A DNA stretch of 64,000 bases from assembly GCF_030929605.1 (NCBI RefSeq), contig NZ_JAVFVS010000011.1:372001-436000 (forward strand), written 5' to 3'. Below, in pieces: positions 39,510-48,240 of this stretch. Every line of letters begins with the position of its first letter. Position 1 is the stretch's first letter. The position numbers and the translations under genes were made by a program. The stretch is from Flavobacterium sp. LHD-80. Lineage in GTDB: Bacteria > Bacteroidota > Bacteroidia > Flavobacteriales > Flavobacteriaceae. The notes under the pieces are model-generated. The model was not told the DNA's origin. It was given only the letters and a program-made list of their open reading frames with translations, and made no database searches.

Positions 39510-40057
39510 GCTATCTTAAAATTTTTTATGCTCAAAATCCGTTTCTGCAAAATACCCTTTGCTCTATTTAAATTTGATTTTGACGTTCCTTCTGAAATCT
39601 TCAATAATTCGGCTATTTCTTTATGTTTCATATGTTCAAAAACATATAAGTTAAAAACCGTTCGATATTGATCGGGTAAATCCCGTATGTATTCTAATAA
39701 TTTTTCTTTTTCTATCGGAATGGTTTCTAATTCTTCTTCTTCGATAAAATCAGTATCAGGATCAAAAACATCTAAAAAGAAACTCTCTTTTTTCTTCTTA
39801 TTTAAAGTCTCAATAAGTTTGTTGATGAAAATCCGTTTTAGCCAGCCTTCAAAACTTCCTTCAAATTTATATTGGCTTATCTTCTGAAAAACGATCACAA
39901 ATGCTTCTTGGAAAACATCTTTGGCATCATCTTCATTTTTCATATACTTTAGACAAATACCGTATAGAACCGGAGAAAACAGCTGATAAATTTTCAGCTG
40001 TCCTGCTCGGTCATTCTGCATGCATTGCCTAATGTATTTTTCTAAATCGTCTTTCAA
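39506..40057 (-). CDS. ECF RNA polymerase sigma factor
   Basis: The 183-residue ECF factor has region 2 (KYMKNEDDAKDVFQEAFVIVFQKISQY) and region 4 (LPDQYRTVFNLYVFEHMKHKEIAELLKISEGTSKSNLNRAKGIL). The start is read as TTG at 40057, since the next ATG (13 codons in) would cut into region 2 and no upstream ATG is in frame. The stop overlaps the start of the 619-residue membrane protein by four bases. The pair forms a sigma/anti-sigma-like module. Confidence 0.9.
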   Translation of the reverse strand: MKDDLEKYIRQCMQNDRAGQLKIYQLFSPVLYGICLKYMKNEDDAKDVFQEAFVIVFQKISQYKFEGSFEGWLKRIFINKLIETLNKKKKESFFLDVFDPDTDFIEEEELETIPIEKEKLLEYIRDLPDQYRTVFNLYVFEHMKHKEIAELLKISEGTSKSNLNRAKGILQKRILSIKNFKIA

Positions 40058-40108
40058 AAAAGTGGTATTGTTTGGTCTTTCAAAAATAGTTTTTATAAAC
40101 TTAAAAAA

Positions 40109-40507
40109 CTATCTTTTAAAGATACTGCGTGCAGCATCTTGATTATTGCTTACAATGGTTAGGTTTTGATTGTCAAGGTTTTCTATTACGTATGTTTTGC
40201 CTTCAAAGGTAATCAGGTCGTGTTCTGCATGATCAGAAAAGCCAATTCCTTTTCCTATTTCATACGTGCTGTTTCTGATTTCAATATCATTTTTATACGT
40301 GATAACTCTTCCTTCTGGGGTAAAAATTACCTTTTTTGTAAACCCAGCAGTTTTTGGTGTCGCTGTATAAGGATTGCTCACTCCTCCAAGAGATTTTTCC
40401 CAGATCCAAGTATTCACAATTGATCCCGAATTTACATTCGAAGAATCAATCGAATAGGCTGTTGAAAAAAGGCCAAAAACAATTAGTAATAAAAAATGCT
40501 TTTTCAT
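40109..40507 (-). CDS. Secreted small protein, lipocalin-like
   Basis: The 132-residue protein has a signal peptide (MKKHFLLLIVFGLFSTAYS). The remaining part has strand-rich segments such as NTWIWEKSLGGV, KVIFTPEGRVITYKND and TFEGKTYVIENLDNQNLTIVSN. This is the pattern of small lipocalin-like Bacteroidota proteins (W-x-W at the start of the barrel). No specific function is evident. It lies 8 bases below the PrcB-like lipoprotein gene and 51 bases above the sigma factor start. Confidence 0.68.
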   Translation of the reverse strand: MKKHFLLLIVFGLFSTAYSIDSSNVNSGSIVNTWIWEKSLGGVSNPYTATPKTAGFTKKVIFTPEGRVITYKNDIEIRNSTYEIGKGIGFSDHAEHDLITFEGKTYVIENLDNQNLTIVSNNQDAARSIFKR

Positions 40508-40515
40508 ACTTAAGA

Positions 40516-41391
40516 TTATTTTAAACTTGTGATTTTATCTTTGATTGCTTTTTTGAAAGCTTTGATTTCTGTGCTTTGATCAGCTGTATCGTTGTTGTCA
40601 ATAAAAATTTTAGTTGTAGATGCTCCTTGTTTTAATTGGAAGAAAATACCACCTTGATCTGCTGCATCTGGAGAACCATATGTTTTAGTTTGTCCTTTTA
40701 GAGTGTAAATTTCTGCAGGAATGCTTTTTGTAAATTCTGTATATTCATTTCTTTTTGTTTTAGCAAAATAAGCTGACTGCTCAAAGTTGAAGTTTCCAGA
40801 CGCGGTGCTAATTAATTTTAGAATGTTAAAATCATTCAGCTGAAAGAAGTTTTGACAGTCAGAACCTGAACAATTTCCAAAATAGCTTCCAATAATAATG
40901 TTATCTGTAGTTTCAGTAGTTTTGATAAAAATGATTGTTTTGTCTGATTTCGGAATCAAAATGAAATCTGAAGGGTAAGTTGCAGTTGAAGAAATATTTT
41001 CTCCTGCCTGCGGTCCGCTTTCATAATAGCTAATCACAATTTCACATTTATTTTCAACAATAGAAGTCATTTTTATAGAATATCCAGTTGTTGTTTTCAT
41101 TCCTGAAAAAACACCAACCAGCATGTTTTTAGAAAAATCGATGTTTGCATCAGTAGCAACCGGACATGTATTTTCGTGTTTTGTAAAAAGGGAAGTCATT
41201 TTTTCTTGATTCATTACCACAACAGCTGCAGGATTGTTTGGCAAATTTTTAATCGCATAATTGCACAAAAGTGGGAAACCTGTAAATCCTAAGTCTGTAT
41301 TTGCACCACAATCAACATTCATATCATCATTTCCAAGTGAGCAAGCACTCAATCCAAAAGCTATAAATAAGCTCAACATTAATTTTTTCAT
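40516..41391 (-). CDS. Lipoprotein with PrcB_C-like domain
   Basis: The 291-residue protein has a lipoprotein signal (GLSACSLGNDD, Cys17). A domain at about 85-160 resembles PrcB_C: LVGVFSGMKTTTGYSIKMTSIV, EIVISYYESGPQAGE and TYPSDFILIPKSDK. PrcB partners the dentilisin protease in Treponema, but the domain is widespread in lipoproteins. The C-terminal part (about 200-291) is a separate strand/helix region. It probably sits in the same transcription unit as the lipocalin-like gene. Confidence 0.7.
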   Translation of the reverse strand: MKKLMLSLFIAFGLSACSLGNDDMNVDCGANTDLGFTGFPLLCNYAIKNLPNNPAAVVVMNQEKMTSLFTKHENTCPVATDANIDFSKNMLVGVFSGMKTTTGYSIKMTSIVENKCEIVISYYESGPQAGENISSTATYPSDFILIPKSDKTIIFIKTTETTDNIIIGSYFGNCSGSDCQNFFQLNDFNILKLISTASGNFNFEQSAYFAKTKRNEYTEFTKSIPAEIYTLKGQTKTYGSPDAADQGGIFFQLKQGASTTKIFIDNNDTADQSTEIKAFKKAIKDKITSLK

Positions 41392-41579
41392 TGTATTATT
41401 TTAATAGGTTATACTTTGTAGATGGCTGAGGTTTAAAAAGGTTGCGTCTAAAATATTTTTTTCTTCATTTTTTTTAAAATGTTTGTTTAATTTAGAATGT
41501 TCACGAATTAGTGAAATTTTAAATTTTAAAAATCAGAACTACGTATTATTGCGTACTTTTACTTAAAAAAAACTTAGTT

Positions 41580-42953
41580 ATGTTTGACTTTCTTCCAATT
41601 TTGTTGGCCTTTATTATCGCGTTGTTTTTAGGTATTTACTTAGGAAAGCTTTTGATGTCGGCCAAATCACAAACTGAAAAAGTGAGTTTGGAAGAGAAAT
41701 TAAATGCAAACATAAATCAGTTGCAATTGCAGAGAGAGCAATTTGAAAGCGAAAAAAATAATTTTCAGAAACAGGTTCAATTAATTAATTCAGAAAAAGA
41801 AAATATTAGAACCGAGAAAGACAGTCTTGCGATTCAGCTTTCTAAAAAAGAAGTTGATTTTGAAAATTTATGGGAACGCCATAAAGAACAAAAAGCTGAA
41901 ATAACTGAGCTTCAGGAAAAATTTACGAAAGAATTTGAAAATCTAGCCAATAAAATTCTCGAAGAAAAGTCGGCTAAATTTACAGAACAGAATAGCGAAA
42001 ACATGAAGAATATCTTGTTGCCTTTGCAGGATAAAATTCAAGGTTTTGAGCAAAAAGTAGAGCAGACACACAAAGAAAGTATCGATTATCACGCCGCTTT
42101 GCGCCAGCAGATTGTAGGTTTAAGCGAAATGAATGCACAAATGAGCAAAGAAACCCTCAATTTGACCAAAGCATTAAAAGGTGATACAAAAATGCAGGGA
42201 AATTGGGGCGAATTGGTTTTAGAACGTGTTCTAGAAAAATCAGGTTTAGAAAAAGGACGTGAGTACGAAGTACAGCAAAGTTTTACAAATACCGAAGGAA
42301 CAAGAGTTTTGCCAGATGTTGTCATTAATTTGCCAGACGGAAAGAAAATGATTGTCGATTCTAAAGTTTCGCTGGTTGCTTATGAAAGATGGATCAATGA
42401 AGAATCTGAGATAGTGAAAATTGATTTTTTGAAAGAACACGTCAATTCTATAAAAAGGCACGTAGAACAGCTCGGGAACAAAAATTATCATGATTTATAC
42501 CAAATCGAAAGTCCTGATTTTGTTTTGCTTTTTATTCCGATAGAACCCGCTTTCGCGATTGCGTTAAATGAAGATTCGACCTTATACAATAAAGCTTTTG
42601 ATAAAAATATTGTCATTGTAACGCCAACTACGCTGTTGGCAACTTTACGCACGATTGACAGCATGTGGACAAACCAGAAACAGCAGGAAAATGCTTTTGA
42701 AATTGCCAGACAAGCGGGCGCTTTATATGACAAATTTGAAGGTTTTGTGACTGATTTAGTCCGAATTGGAAATAAAATTAAAGACACCAAAACCGAATAC
42801 GAAAGCGCCATGAACAAATTAGTTGACGGAAGAGGAAATTTAATTTCAAGCGTCGAAAAATTAAAGAAAATGGGGGCGAAGGCCAAAAAGTCGCTTCCTG
42901 AAAATATTATTGCAAGAGCTTCGACTGAAGATGAGAATCAGTTTTTAAATTAA
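41580..42953 (+). CDS. rmuC: DNA recombination protein RmuC
   Basis: The 457-residue protein has one N-terminal membrane helix (about 5-22), a long coiled coil (about 35-190) and the RmuC nuclease-like core (about 195-400). The core has MQGNWGELVLERVLEKSGL, LPDVVINLPDGKKMIVDSKVSLVAYERW and LLFIPIEPAFAIAL, and belongs to the PD-(D/E)xK fold. RmuC limits recombination at inverted repeats. It is followed closely by the thioesterase gene. Confidence 0.95.
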   Translation: MFDFLPILLAFIIALFLGIYLGKLLMSAKSQTEKVSLEEKLNANINQLQLQREQFESEKNNFQKQVQLINSEKENIRTEKDSLAIQLSKKEVDFENLWERHKEQKAEITELQEKFTKEFENLANKILEEKSAKFTEQNSENMKNILLPLQDKIQGFEQKVEQTHKESIDYHAALRQQIVGLSEMNAQMSKETLNLTKALKGDTKMQGNWGELVLERVLEKSGLEKGREYEVQQSFTNTEGTRVLPDVVINLPDGKKMIVDSKVSLVAYERWINEESEIVKIDFLKEHVNSIKRHVEQLGNKNYHDLYQIESPDFVLLFIPIEPAFAIALNEDSTLYNKAFDKNIVIVTPTTLLATLRTIDSMWTNQKQQENAFEIARQAGALYDKFEGFVTDLVRIGNKIKDTKTEYESAMNKLVDGRGNLISSVEKLKKMGAKAKKSLPENIIARASTEDENQFLN

Positions 42954-43008
42954 AACTCCATTTTAACTTCAGCCAGAATAACATAAGAAATACCATAAAA
43001 CCAAAAAC

Positions 43009-43557
43009 ATGACTACAGATTTCAAACTCGTTTCATCATCAAAAATCAGTATTTCCGAACTGATGTTGCCTTCGCATACTAACTTTAGCGGTAAAATTCA
43101 CGGAGGATATATTTTACAATTACTGGATCAAATTGCGTTTGCTTCGGCATCCAAATTCAGTGGCAATTATTGCGTTACGGCTTCTGTTGATACGGTGAAC
43201 TTTTTAAAGCCTATTGAAGTTGGAGAATTGGTAACCATGAAAGCTTCAGTAAATTATGTGGGAAGAAGTTCAATGGTTGTCGGAATTCGTGTTGAAGCAG
43301 AAAACATTCAGACAGGTGTGATAAAACATTGCAATTCGTCATACTTTACAATGGTTGCAAAAGATAAGGACGGAAAAAGCGTTCAAGTTCCAGGACTAAT
43401 TTTATCAAGCCTTGAAGAAGTACGTCGTTTTAGAAAAGCAATCAAACATATCGAAATTAAAAAGGAGATTGAAGAACATGAAAAAGTGGCCAATGTAAGC
43501 TCGATTGAAGATTTAGCAAGTTTGGATAAATATAATGTTCTCTTAGAAATCAGTTAA
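43009..43557 (+). CDS. Acyl-CoA thioesterase (hotdog fold)
   Basis: The 182-residue protein has a single 4HBT hotdog domain with HTNFSGKIHGGYILQLLDQIAFASASKF, where His/Gly and the acidic residue of helix 1 are the expected catalytic region. CVTASVDTVNFLKPIEVGE follows. It resembles the YciA/cytosolic acyl-CoA hydrolase group that cleaves medium- and long-chain acyl-CoAs. It lies 55 bases after rmuC in the same direction. Confidence 0.92.
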   Translation: MTTDFKLVSSSKISISELMLPSHTNFSGKIHGGYILQLLDQIAFASASKFSGNYCVTASVDTVNFLKPIEVGELVTMKASVNYVGRSSMVVGIRVEAENIQTGVIKHCNSSYFTMVAKDKDGKSVQVPGLILSSLEEVRRFRKAIKHIEIKKEIEEHEKVANVSSIEDLASLDKYNVLLEIS

Positions 43558-43597
43558 ATTGTCTATCTTTAGGTTATAACATTAAATTTGTAACGAG

Positions 43598-43990
43598 ATG
43601 GTAAAGTTTGGATACACTATATTATATGTTGAAGAAGTCGAAAAAGCAATTGAATTTTATGAAAATGCTTTTGGGTTTTCAAGGAGATTTATTAGCCCAG
43701 ACAACGATTATGGCGAATTAATCACAGGAGAAACCACGCTTTCATTTGCATCAAAAAAGCTAGCAAATCAAAATTTGAAAGACGGCTTTATTGAAAGCAA
43801 TTTAGAAAATAAACCTTTTGCAATTGAAATTGGTTTTATAACTGAAGATGTTGGAGAATTGTTGCAAAAAGCAACTTCTTTTGGTGCTGTTTTAGTGACA
43901 GAACCAACGAAAAAACCTTGGGGACAAGTTGTGGCGTATGTACGCGATCCAGAAGGATTTTTGATTGAGATTTGTACGCCGGTTCAGTAA
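43598..43990 (+). CDS. VOC-superfamily (glyoxalase/bleomycin-resistance-like) protein
   Basis: The 130-residue protein shows the paired beta-alpha-beta-beta-beta modules of the VOC fold. These are VKFGYTILYVEEVEKAIEFYENAFGFSRRF and PKKPWGQVVAYVRDPEGFLIEICTPV-like ends with the metal-site Glu. It may be a dioxygenase or lyase of small molecules; the substrate is unknown. It follows the thioesterase gene. Confidence 0.88.
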   Translation: MVKFGYTILYVEEVEKAIEFYENAFGFSRRFISPDNDYGELITGETTLSFASKKLANQNLKDGFIESNLENKPFAIEIGFITEDVGELLQKATSFGAVLVTEPTKKPWGQVVAYVRDPEGFLIEICTPVQ

Positions 43991-44382
43991 TAAAATTATG
44001 ATGAAGTCCCTACGGGACAATTCGCGGCGTTAATATTTTTTTTCTACCCATATTTAATTCCTATCGGAATATCTCGTAGAGATTGAATATTGGTAGAAAA
44101 TATAATAGAACCTCAATCTATTCTGTCCCGTAGGGACTTTACAACTCACAATTAACAATTAACTATTCATAATTCAAAACACTCATTTCACCACACAAAA
44201 TATTCACAAATATTTAGGATTAGTAGCAGAACTTTGTACCGAGAAATTTCGTAACTTTAAGTATACATTAATGGGTTACAGAATATTTCACGGAGTACTG
44301 CCATTCAATTTTTTTAAGCCAAAATCTTAAGTTCTGATTTTTCTCTTCTTAAAATTAAAAAATCGAATGACATAATTGTTTA
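43991..44382. other. Intergenic region with a palindromic element, no gene seen
   Basis: The 392-base gap contains the GTCCCTACGGGAC inverted repeat (44004-44139) and an AATTAACAATTAACT tract near 44150-44165. About 220 bases of AT-rich leader precede the YceI gene. A TTGTTTAA word overlaps the YceI start at 44376-44383. Confidence 0.6.
44004..44139. repeat. GTCCCTACGGGAC palindromic element (136 bp)
   Basis: AAGTCCCTACGGGACA (44004-44019) is perfectly repeated as its reverse complement at 44124-44139. Within the loop a second imperfect pair, CTACCCATATT and AATATTGGTAG, encloses short palindromes (TTCCTATCGGAA, TCTCGTAGAGA). This nested arrangement is typical of a dispersed repeat rather than a terminator. 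Confidence 0.78.
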
Positions 44383-44394
44383 ATGATGACGATT

Positions 44395-44934
44395 ATGAAA
44401 AGAACTACTTTATTAATTTTACTTTTTACCGCATTTTCCTTACTTGCTCAAGATAAATTTAAAACCAATTCAGCGGTTGTAAATTTTGAAGCTTCTGTTC
44501 CTTTTTTTGAAGAAGTGAAAGCGGTAAATAAGCTCGGAACTCTTGTTCTTGAACCTGAAACAAGTACGCTTATCTGTACTGTTATTATCAAAGATTTTCG
44601 TTTTAAAATGGATTTAATGCAGGAACATTTTAACGATAATTACATTGAAAGTCATCGTTATCCAAAAGCCGTTTTTAAAGGCAAAATCGAAAAATTTGAT
44701 TTAAAAAATATCGATGAAACTGAAAGAGAATACGATATTAAAGGAAAACTTTATCTGCATGGAAAATCGAAAATTATTTCTGTAAAAGCACTTATGAAAA
44801 GAGTTCCTGACGGAATTCAGATTGTATCGACTTTCCCTATTTCGGTAGAAGATTTTAATATCGAAATTCCATATGTGGTAGCTAACAAAATTTCAAAAAC
44901 AGTCCAGACTGATTTGACGGGAATCATGCGATAA
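44395..44934 (+). CDS. YceI-family secreted protein
   Basis: The protein of about 179 residues starts at ATG 44395 (MKRTTLLILLF) with a signal peptide ending LLAQ. Two in-frame ATGs up to 44383 are possible starts. The YceI lipocalin-like barrel shows VNFEASVPFFEEVKAVN, FNDNYIESHRYPKAVFKGKI and KGKLYLHGKSKIISVKALM. Members of this family bind polyisoprenoid quinones or amides in the periplasm. It borders the carotenoid and light-response cluster, so handling of isoprenoids is an attractive but unproven role. Confidence 0.87.
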   Translation: MKRTTLLILLFTAFSLLAQDKFKTNSAVVNFEASVPFFEEVKAVNKLGTLVLEPETSTLICTVIIKDFRFKMDLMQEHFNDNYIESHRYPKAVFKGKIEKFDLKNIDETEREYDIKGKLYLHGKSKIISVKALMKRVPDGIQIVSTFPISVEDFNIEIPYVVANKISKTVQTDLTGIMR

Positions 44935-45033
44935 ATATTGACGCAGATTTTTACAAATTCTTTAGGTTTATTTTAAAGAAAAATGGGTAGCAGCATAACA
45001 GCCTTTAGAATTTGTAGAATCTGAGTCCTAAAA

Positions 45034-45945
45034 TTATTGTATACAACTCAAAAGTGTTCGTTCAAGATCTGTAAACTGGAATTCAAATCCGGTTTTTTGG
45101 ATTTTTTGCGACGAAACGCGTTGCCCTTTTAAAACTGCTTCACTCATTTCTCCCAAAGTAATTTTCAGTAACAAAGCAGGAATTTTAGGAAACCAGATTG
45201 AATAGCCTAAAATTGTTGCTAATGTTCTTGAAAATCCAGAATTAGTTGTGTTATCTGTGACACAGGCATTGTATGCGCCGTGCATATGTTCGTCTATAAT
45301 TGCTTTTAGATAAATCTGAGCCAAATCGTCAATATGTATCCAAGCTAAATATTGTTTTCCGGTCCCTAAAACCGCACCAAACCCAGATTTAAAACTCGGA
45401 ACTACTTTTTTCAAAAAACCTTCATCTTTCCCAAAAACAATTCCGGTTCTGATTTTTACCGTTCTAATTCCGAGCGTATTTATTTTATCGGCTGTATCTT
45501 CCCATATTTGGCAAGTTTGACCTAAAAAATCATTGGCTGGAGGTGTTTCTTCGGTACAAATTTTATGACTGGTAATGGCGCCGTAAATTCCAATTCCGGA
45601 TGCTGATACAAATGCTTTTAATGTTTTGTTGTTTTCTTTTAAAATGGAAAAAATAAGTTCAATGGGTTTTGTTCGGCTTTCTAGAATGACTTTTTTTCGT
45701 CTTCTAGTCCATCGTTTTTCAACAATTCCTTCGCCAGCAAGATGTATGATAAAATCCGCATTTAGAACAGCTTCTTTTTCAATGAAATCTTTTTTCAAAT
45801 CCCATTTATAGTATGTTATTGATGGCGTGTTTTTATGCTCTGTCCGACTTAAAATTGACACTGAAAATCCGTTGTCGATAAGAACATCGGTCAGATGTTT
45901 ACCAACAAATCCAGTGCCTCCGGTTAGCAAAACATTTTGAGCCAT
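45034..45945 (-). CDS. TIGR01777-family NAD-dependent epimerase
   Basis: The 303-residue protein has a Rossmann nucleotide-binding start (VLLTGGTGFVGKHLTDVL) and then the family segments IIHLAGEGIVEKRWTRRRKKVI and SASGIGIYG, with a C-terminal DUF1731 end (GQRVSSQKIQKTGFEFQ). It is an extended SDR relative whose reaction is not established. It is transcribed away from the TetR gene across a region holding one copy of the 32-bp operator-like dyad. Members often neighbour photolyase and B12-type MerR genes, which fits this locus. Confidence 0.9.
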   Translation of the reverse strand: MAQNVLLTGGTGFVGKHLTDVLIDNGFSVSILSRTEHKNTPSITYYKWDLKKDFIEKEAVLNADFIIHLAGEGIVEKRWTRRRKKVILESRTKPIELIFSILKENNKTLKAFVSASGIGIYGAITSHKICTEETPPANDFLGQTCQIWEDTADKINTLGIRTVKIRTGIVFGKDEGFLKKVVPSFKSGFGAVLGTGKQYLAWIHIDDLAQIYLKAIIDEHMHGAYNACVTDNTTNSGFSRTLATILGYSIWFPKIPALLLKITLGEMSEAVLKGQRVSSQKIQKTGFEFQFTDLERTLLSCIQ

Positions 45946-45975
45946 AATAGTTTATAATATATTTAACAGTGCATA

Positions 45976-46007
45976 TTGTTTAAGGAATAGTAAAGGTACT
46001 TAAACAA
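45976..46007. promoter_or_regulatory. Operator-like dyad 1 (TTGTTTAA-N16-TTAAACAA)
   Basis: TTGTTTAA at 45976-45983 and TTAAACAA at 46000-46007 form a perfect inverted repeat with 16 bases between. It sits between the divergent epimerase and TetR starts. A TACCTTTA -7-like element of the epimerase promoter (reverse strand 45998-45991) lies inside it. A second TACCTTTA, for the TetR side, lies at 46012-46019. The same dyad occurs at two other promoters of the cluster. Confidence 0.82.
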
Positions 46008-46043
46008 TGCTTACCTTTAAGGCAAATTCTAAATTTTAATAAA

Positions 46044-46703
46044 ATGGCGACTAAAAAAAAGGTAATTACCAAAGATGATATCGTTTCAATATACATGAAT
46101 GAAGTTTTAGAAAAAGGCCAAAAACCAAAATCAGTCTATCATTTTGCGAAAGAAAATGATTTTAGTGAAGCTGAGTTTTATGCTTTTTTTGGAACATTAG
46201 AAGGTTTAGAAAAAGAAATATTTAGATTGTTTTTTGAAAACACAGTTAACTTGCTCCACAAAAACGAAGAATATCAGCAATATGATATGAAAAACAAAAT
46301 GCTGAGTTTCTATTTTACTTTCTTCGAAATTTTGACAGCCAACAGAAGTTATGTTTTGCAGTCGCTTAAAGTAGACAGAAATCCGCTTAAAAATTTAGTC
46401 CAGCTTACTTCACTCCGAAACAGTTTTAAAGAATATGTTTCAGAGATTCTTACGGATGATTACAGATTGGAACAAGAAAAACTTCAAAAATTTCAGGAAA
46501 AAACAATTCAAGAATCAGCTTGGTTGCAGTTAATGCTTACGATTAAATTTTGGATGGATGATGAATCTGCCGGATTTGAGAAAACTGATATTTTTATCGA
46601 AAAATCAGTCAATGCTTCATTCGAATTAATGAATGTTGCGCCAATGAACCATCTGATTGACCTTGGCAAATTTTTATTCAAAGAAAAAATATACAGCAAA
46701 TAA
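46044..46703 (+). CDS. TetR-family transcriptional regulator-like protein
   Basis: The 219-residue helical protein has a TetR-like N-terminal helix-turn-helix (about 10-60; KDDIVSIYMNEVLEKG, SVYHFAKENDFSEAEFYAFFGTLEGLEKEIF). A C-terminal dimerisation/ligand region follows. It is likely a DNA-binding repressor, though the HTH is less canonical than usual. Its TAA overlaps the ATG of the AarF kinase by one base (TAATG). It could itself bind the operator dyad in its own promoter. Confidence 0.83.
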   Translation: MATKKKVITKDDIVSIYMNEVLEKGQKPKSVYHFAKENDFSEAEFYAFFGTLEGLEKEIFRLFFENTVNLLHKNEEYQQYDMKNKMLSFYFTFFEILTANRSYVLQSLKVDRNPLKNLVQLTSLRNSFKEYVSEILTDDYRLEQEKLQKFQEKTIQESAWLQLMLTIKFWMDDESAGFEKTDIFIEKSVNASFELMNVAPMNHLIDLGKFLFKEKIYSK

Positions 46704-48007
46704 TGAAAACAATTGATTATATCCCAACTTCAAAAATAGAAAGGGCAGGAAAACTGGTTCAAACCGGCGCCAAAATTGGAGTAAATTATGTGAAACATTA
46801 TGCTGAAAAAATAGTTAATCCTGATTTATCAAGAGATAAACTAAACGAAAATAACGCCGAAGATATTTACGACGGACTAAAAAGCTTAAAAGGAAGCGCA
46901 CTAAAAGTAGCTCAAATGTTAAGCATGGATAAGAATTTTTTACCGCAGGCTTATGTGGAGAAATTTTCGCTTTCGCAGTTTTCAGTTCCGCCACTTTCAG
47001 CTCCTTTGGTTTTAAAAACGTTCAAAAATAATTTTGGGAAAACGCCTTATGAAATTTACGACGAATTCAATCCAAATTCGGTAAACGCTGCAAGTATTGG
47101 TCAAGTGCATTTGGCTAAGAAAAATGGCAAAAAACTGGCGGTTAAAATTCAGTATCCGGGTGTTGCAAATAGTATTGGATCAGATTTGGCTTTGGTAAAA
47201 CCAATTGCCATCAGAATGTTTAATTTGCAGGGAAAAGATTCGGATAAATATTTTAAAGAAGTCGAAGACAAGCTGATTGAAGAAACGAACTATTTGTTAG
47301 AATTAAAACAAAGTCAAGAAGTTGTTGATGCCTGTAATAAAATCGAGAATATTTCTTTCCCGAATTATTATCCGGAATTTTCATCAGAGAAAATCATCAC
47401 GATGGATTGGATGACAGGAATTCATCTTTCTGAATTTACGGCTATAAACACGGATCAGGAAACGGGAGATAAATTAGGACAGGCGCTTTGGGATTTTTAT
47501 ATGTACCAAATTCATGTTTTACGAAAAGTTCACGCCGATCCGCATCCGGGAAATTTTTTGGTTGATGATCAAAACAAGTTAATTGCTTTGGATTTTGGAT
47601 GCATGAAACAAATTCCAGAAGAGTTTTACACGCCTTATTTTGAGCTAATAAATAAAAATGTAATTACAGACGAAAAGCTTTTTAATGATAAATTATTCGA
47701 ATTAGAAATTCTTCGTCCAGATGATACGCCAGCAGAAATTGAGTATTTCACAGAAATGTTTCATGATTTGCTGTCACTTTTTACAAGACCTTTCCAGAAT
47801 GAAACTTTCGATTTTGCCGATGAAACTTTCTTCAATGCCATCGCACAATTAGGGAAACGCTTTTCAGAAGATACAAATCTGAAAAAAATGAATGGAAATC
47901 GTGGTTCTAAGCACTTTATTTATATGAATCGTACTTTCTTCGGACTTTATAATTTAATGTTCGATTTGAAAGCGAAAATTGTGGTTGAGAATTATTTGAA
48001 ATACTAG
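46703..48007 (+). CDS. AarF/UbiB (ABC1)-family atypical kinase
   Basis: The 434-residue protein has the ABC1 core: NAASIGQVHLAKKNGKKLAVKIQYPGV (Ala-rich loop and Lys), LIEETNYLLELKQS, and the catalytic HADPHPGNFLV followed by IALDFGC. The conserved KxGQ element appears as KVAQ. UbiB-type proteins support ubiquinone or lipid metabolism. In a bacterium that uses menaquinone, and next to YceI and carotenoid genes, an isoprenoid-related role is plausible. It is translated together with the TetR-like gene. Confidence 0.92.
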   Translation: MKTIDYIPTSKIERAGKLVQTGAKIGVNYVKHYAEKIVNPDLSRDKLNENNAEDIYDGLKSLKGSALKVAQMLSMDKNFLPQAYVEKFSLSQFSVPPLSAPLVLKTFKNNFGKTPYEIYDEFNPNSVNAASIGQVHLAKKNGKKLAVKIQYPGVANSIGSDLALVKPIAIRMFNLQGKDSDKYFKEVEDKLIEETNYLLELKQSQEVVDACNKIENISFPNYYPEFSSEKIITMDWMTGIHLSEFTAINTDQETGDKLGQALWDFYMYQIHVLRKVHADPHPGNFLVDDQNKLIALDFGCMKQIPEEFYTPYFELINKNVITDEKLFNDKLFELEILRPDDTPAEIEYFTEMFHDLLSLFTRPFQNETFDFADETFFNAIAQLGKRFSEDTNLKKMNGNRGSKHFIYMNRTFFGLYNLMFDLKAKIVVENYLKY

Positions 48008-48013
48008 GTTTTG

Positions 48014-48041
48014 TTTCAGGTTTCAAGTTTCAAGTTTCAAG
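48014..48041. repeat. TTTCAGG/TTTCAAG heptamer array (4 units)
   Basis: One TTTCAGG and three TTTCAAG units lie end to end just after the AarF stop codon. The reverse complement family, CCTGAAA, forms a seven-unit array at 48241-48289. Confidence 0.85.
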
Positions 48042-48062
48042 TTGAGCAAACTTTATAAATAG

Positions 48063-48100
48063 ACCTTTGTCAAAGTTTAAAATTTTGGCAAAGGTTTTTT
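48063..48100 (+). terminator. Terminator after the AarF-kinase gene
   Basis: ACCTTTGTCAAA pairs with TTTGGCAAAGGT, with one G-T pair, followed by a T run. Confidence 0.72.
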
Positions 48101-48109
48101 CGTTTAGTC

Positions 48110-48211
48110 TGTCATTCCGAGGGACGAGGAATCTTCGTAAGTAACTCTACAAAGATTGTCGATTCTGATTGCGGAGCTACTTGCGAAGATTCCTCGTCCC
48201 TCGGAATGACA
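48110..48211. repeat. Palindromic repeat element, copy 2 (102 bp)
   Basis: A perfect 28-base inverted repeat starts TGTCATTCCGAGGGACGAGG (48110-48137 and 48184-48211). The pairing continues less perfectly inward. The core contains the reverse complement of the AATCGACAATCTTTGTAGAG-like core of copy 1, so this copy is in the opposite orientation. Confidence 0.9.
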
Positions 48212-48240
48212 AGATTGTGGATAAACGTTTCGTGAAAAAA

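Noticed and set aside
41483..41490. TTGTTTAA upstream of rmuC as an operator
   Set aside because: There is no inverted partner at the required spacing.
42488..42886. 132-codon frame antisense to rmuC
   Set aside because: The rmuC frame has clear family motifs throughout this stretch; the antisense frame has none.
44376..44383. TTGTTTAA at the YceI start as a fourth operator
   Set aside because: The matching TTAAACAA half-site 16 bases away is missing (44400-44407 does not match), so only a half-site is present, which is expected by chance in AT-rich DNA.
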